A stretch of DNA of 64,000 nt from an uncultured Aquimarina sp. Its GTDB lineage: Bacteria > Bacteroidota > Bacteroidia > Flavobacteriales > Flavobacteriaceae. The position numbers and the translations under genes were made by a program. Within the stretch, counting starts at the first letter, position 1; every line of letters begins with the position of its first letter. The notes below the pieces were generated by a model. That model was not told the origin of the DNA. It saw only the letters and a list, made by a program, of their open reading frames with translations, and made no database searches. Positions 63,935 to 64,000 of this stretch are shown here, one piece after another. The DNA is taken from NCBI GenBank assembly GCA_947500505.1, contig CANMSL010000004.1, forward strand, positions 186,001 to 250,000, read 5' to 3'.

Positions 63935-64000
63935 ATGAGTACTTTTAGGGATTTAAAAATTTGGCAAAAATCAATAGCTTTAGTTACTAGTATTTATGAG
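63935..64000 (+). CDS. Four-helix-bundle protein, partial (runs off the window)
   Basis: The frame from ATG 63935 reads STFRDLKIWQKSIALVTSIY and continues past the window end. FRDLKxWQK is the usual beginning of 23S rRNA intervening-sequence (four-helix-bundle) proteins. It is thus a second member of the family at 49414-49758. Confidence 0.75.
   Translation, partial: MSTFRDLKIWQKSIALVTSIYE

Overview
The window looks like a chromosomal segment of a marine-type member of Flavobacteriaceae (Bacteroidota). The evidence is AT-rich DNA, TTG-N19-22-TAnnTTTG promoters instead of sigma-70 boxes, a subtilase with a type IX secretion C-terminus, PadR/PspC/head-GIN envelope genes, OstA-like and DUF5606 proteins, paired DUF368 genes and many exported lipoproteins. 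No rRNA, tRNA, CRISPR array, prophage or replication origin was seen.

Layout. 0-15.9 kb holds mostly chromosomal genes: a small envelope-stress cluster (DUF4870, M50-like, padR, pspC, head-GIN lipoprotein), an erythromycin-esterase/carboxypeptidase-regulatory fusion, a TPR-AraC membrane regulator, a second head-GIN protein, trxB, a TRIC-type channel and fabV. 15.9-23.9 kb is an accessory island. It holds a repeat-containing tail-fibre-like secreted protein, an orphan hypothetical, a parDE toxin-antitoxin module, an ORF-less group II intron (minus strand), an XRE-ImmA/IrrE regulator with a PIN nuclease broken by a nonsense codon, a transposase C-terminal scrap, a secreted hypothetical, a decayed IS1182-type transposase and another exported hypothetical. 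Palindromic elements, several sharing a GCTnnATAACA-like start, follow the ORFs, and a 107-bp direct repeat brackets the toxin-antitoxin segment. The pattern recalls gene cassettes.

23.9-51.9 kb returns to chromosomal genes: an AraC-alkyltransferase fusion, OstA, a class III aminotransferase, a TPR protein, then DUF368-DUF368-aroE-DUF349-methyltransferase on one strand. After that come mazG, a UGT-type glycosyltransferase, the mnmA-subtilase-flavin oxidoreductase unit, a FAS1 lipoprotein, pyrG-yidC, ruvX-(four-helix)-def-DUF5606 and dapD. 52.0-58.9 kb is a surface-glycan (LPS core-like) locus of seven genes on strictly alternating strands, whose convergent ends nearly touch. 58.9-64 kb holds a lipoprotein with a homopolymer frameshift in its signal peptide, tsaC-like, CCA nucleotidyltransferase, ctaA, a pRiA4b ORF-3-like gene and the cut-off start of a second four-helix-bundle gene.

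The most interesting parts are the cassette-like island with its intron and promoter-overlapping operators, and the possible phase-variable lipoprotein start.
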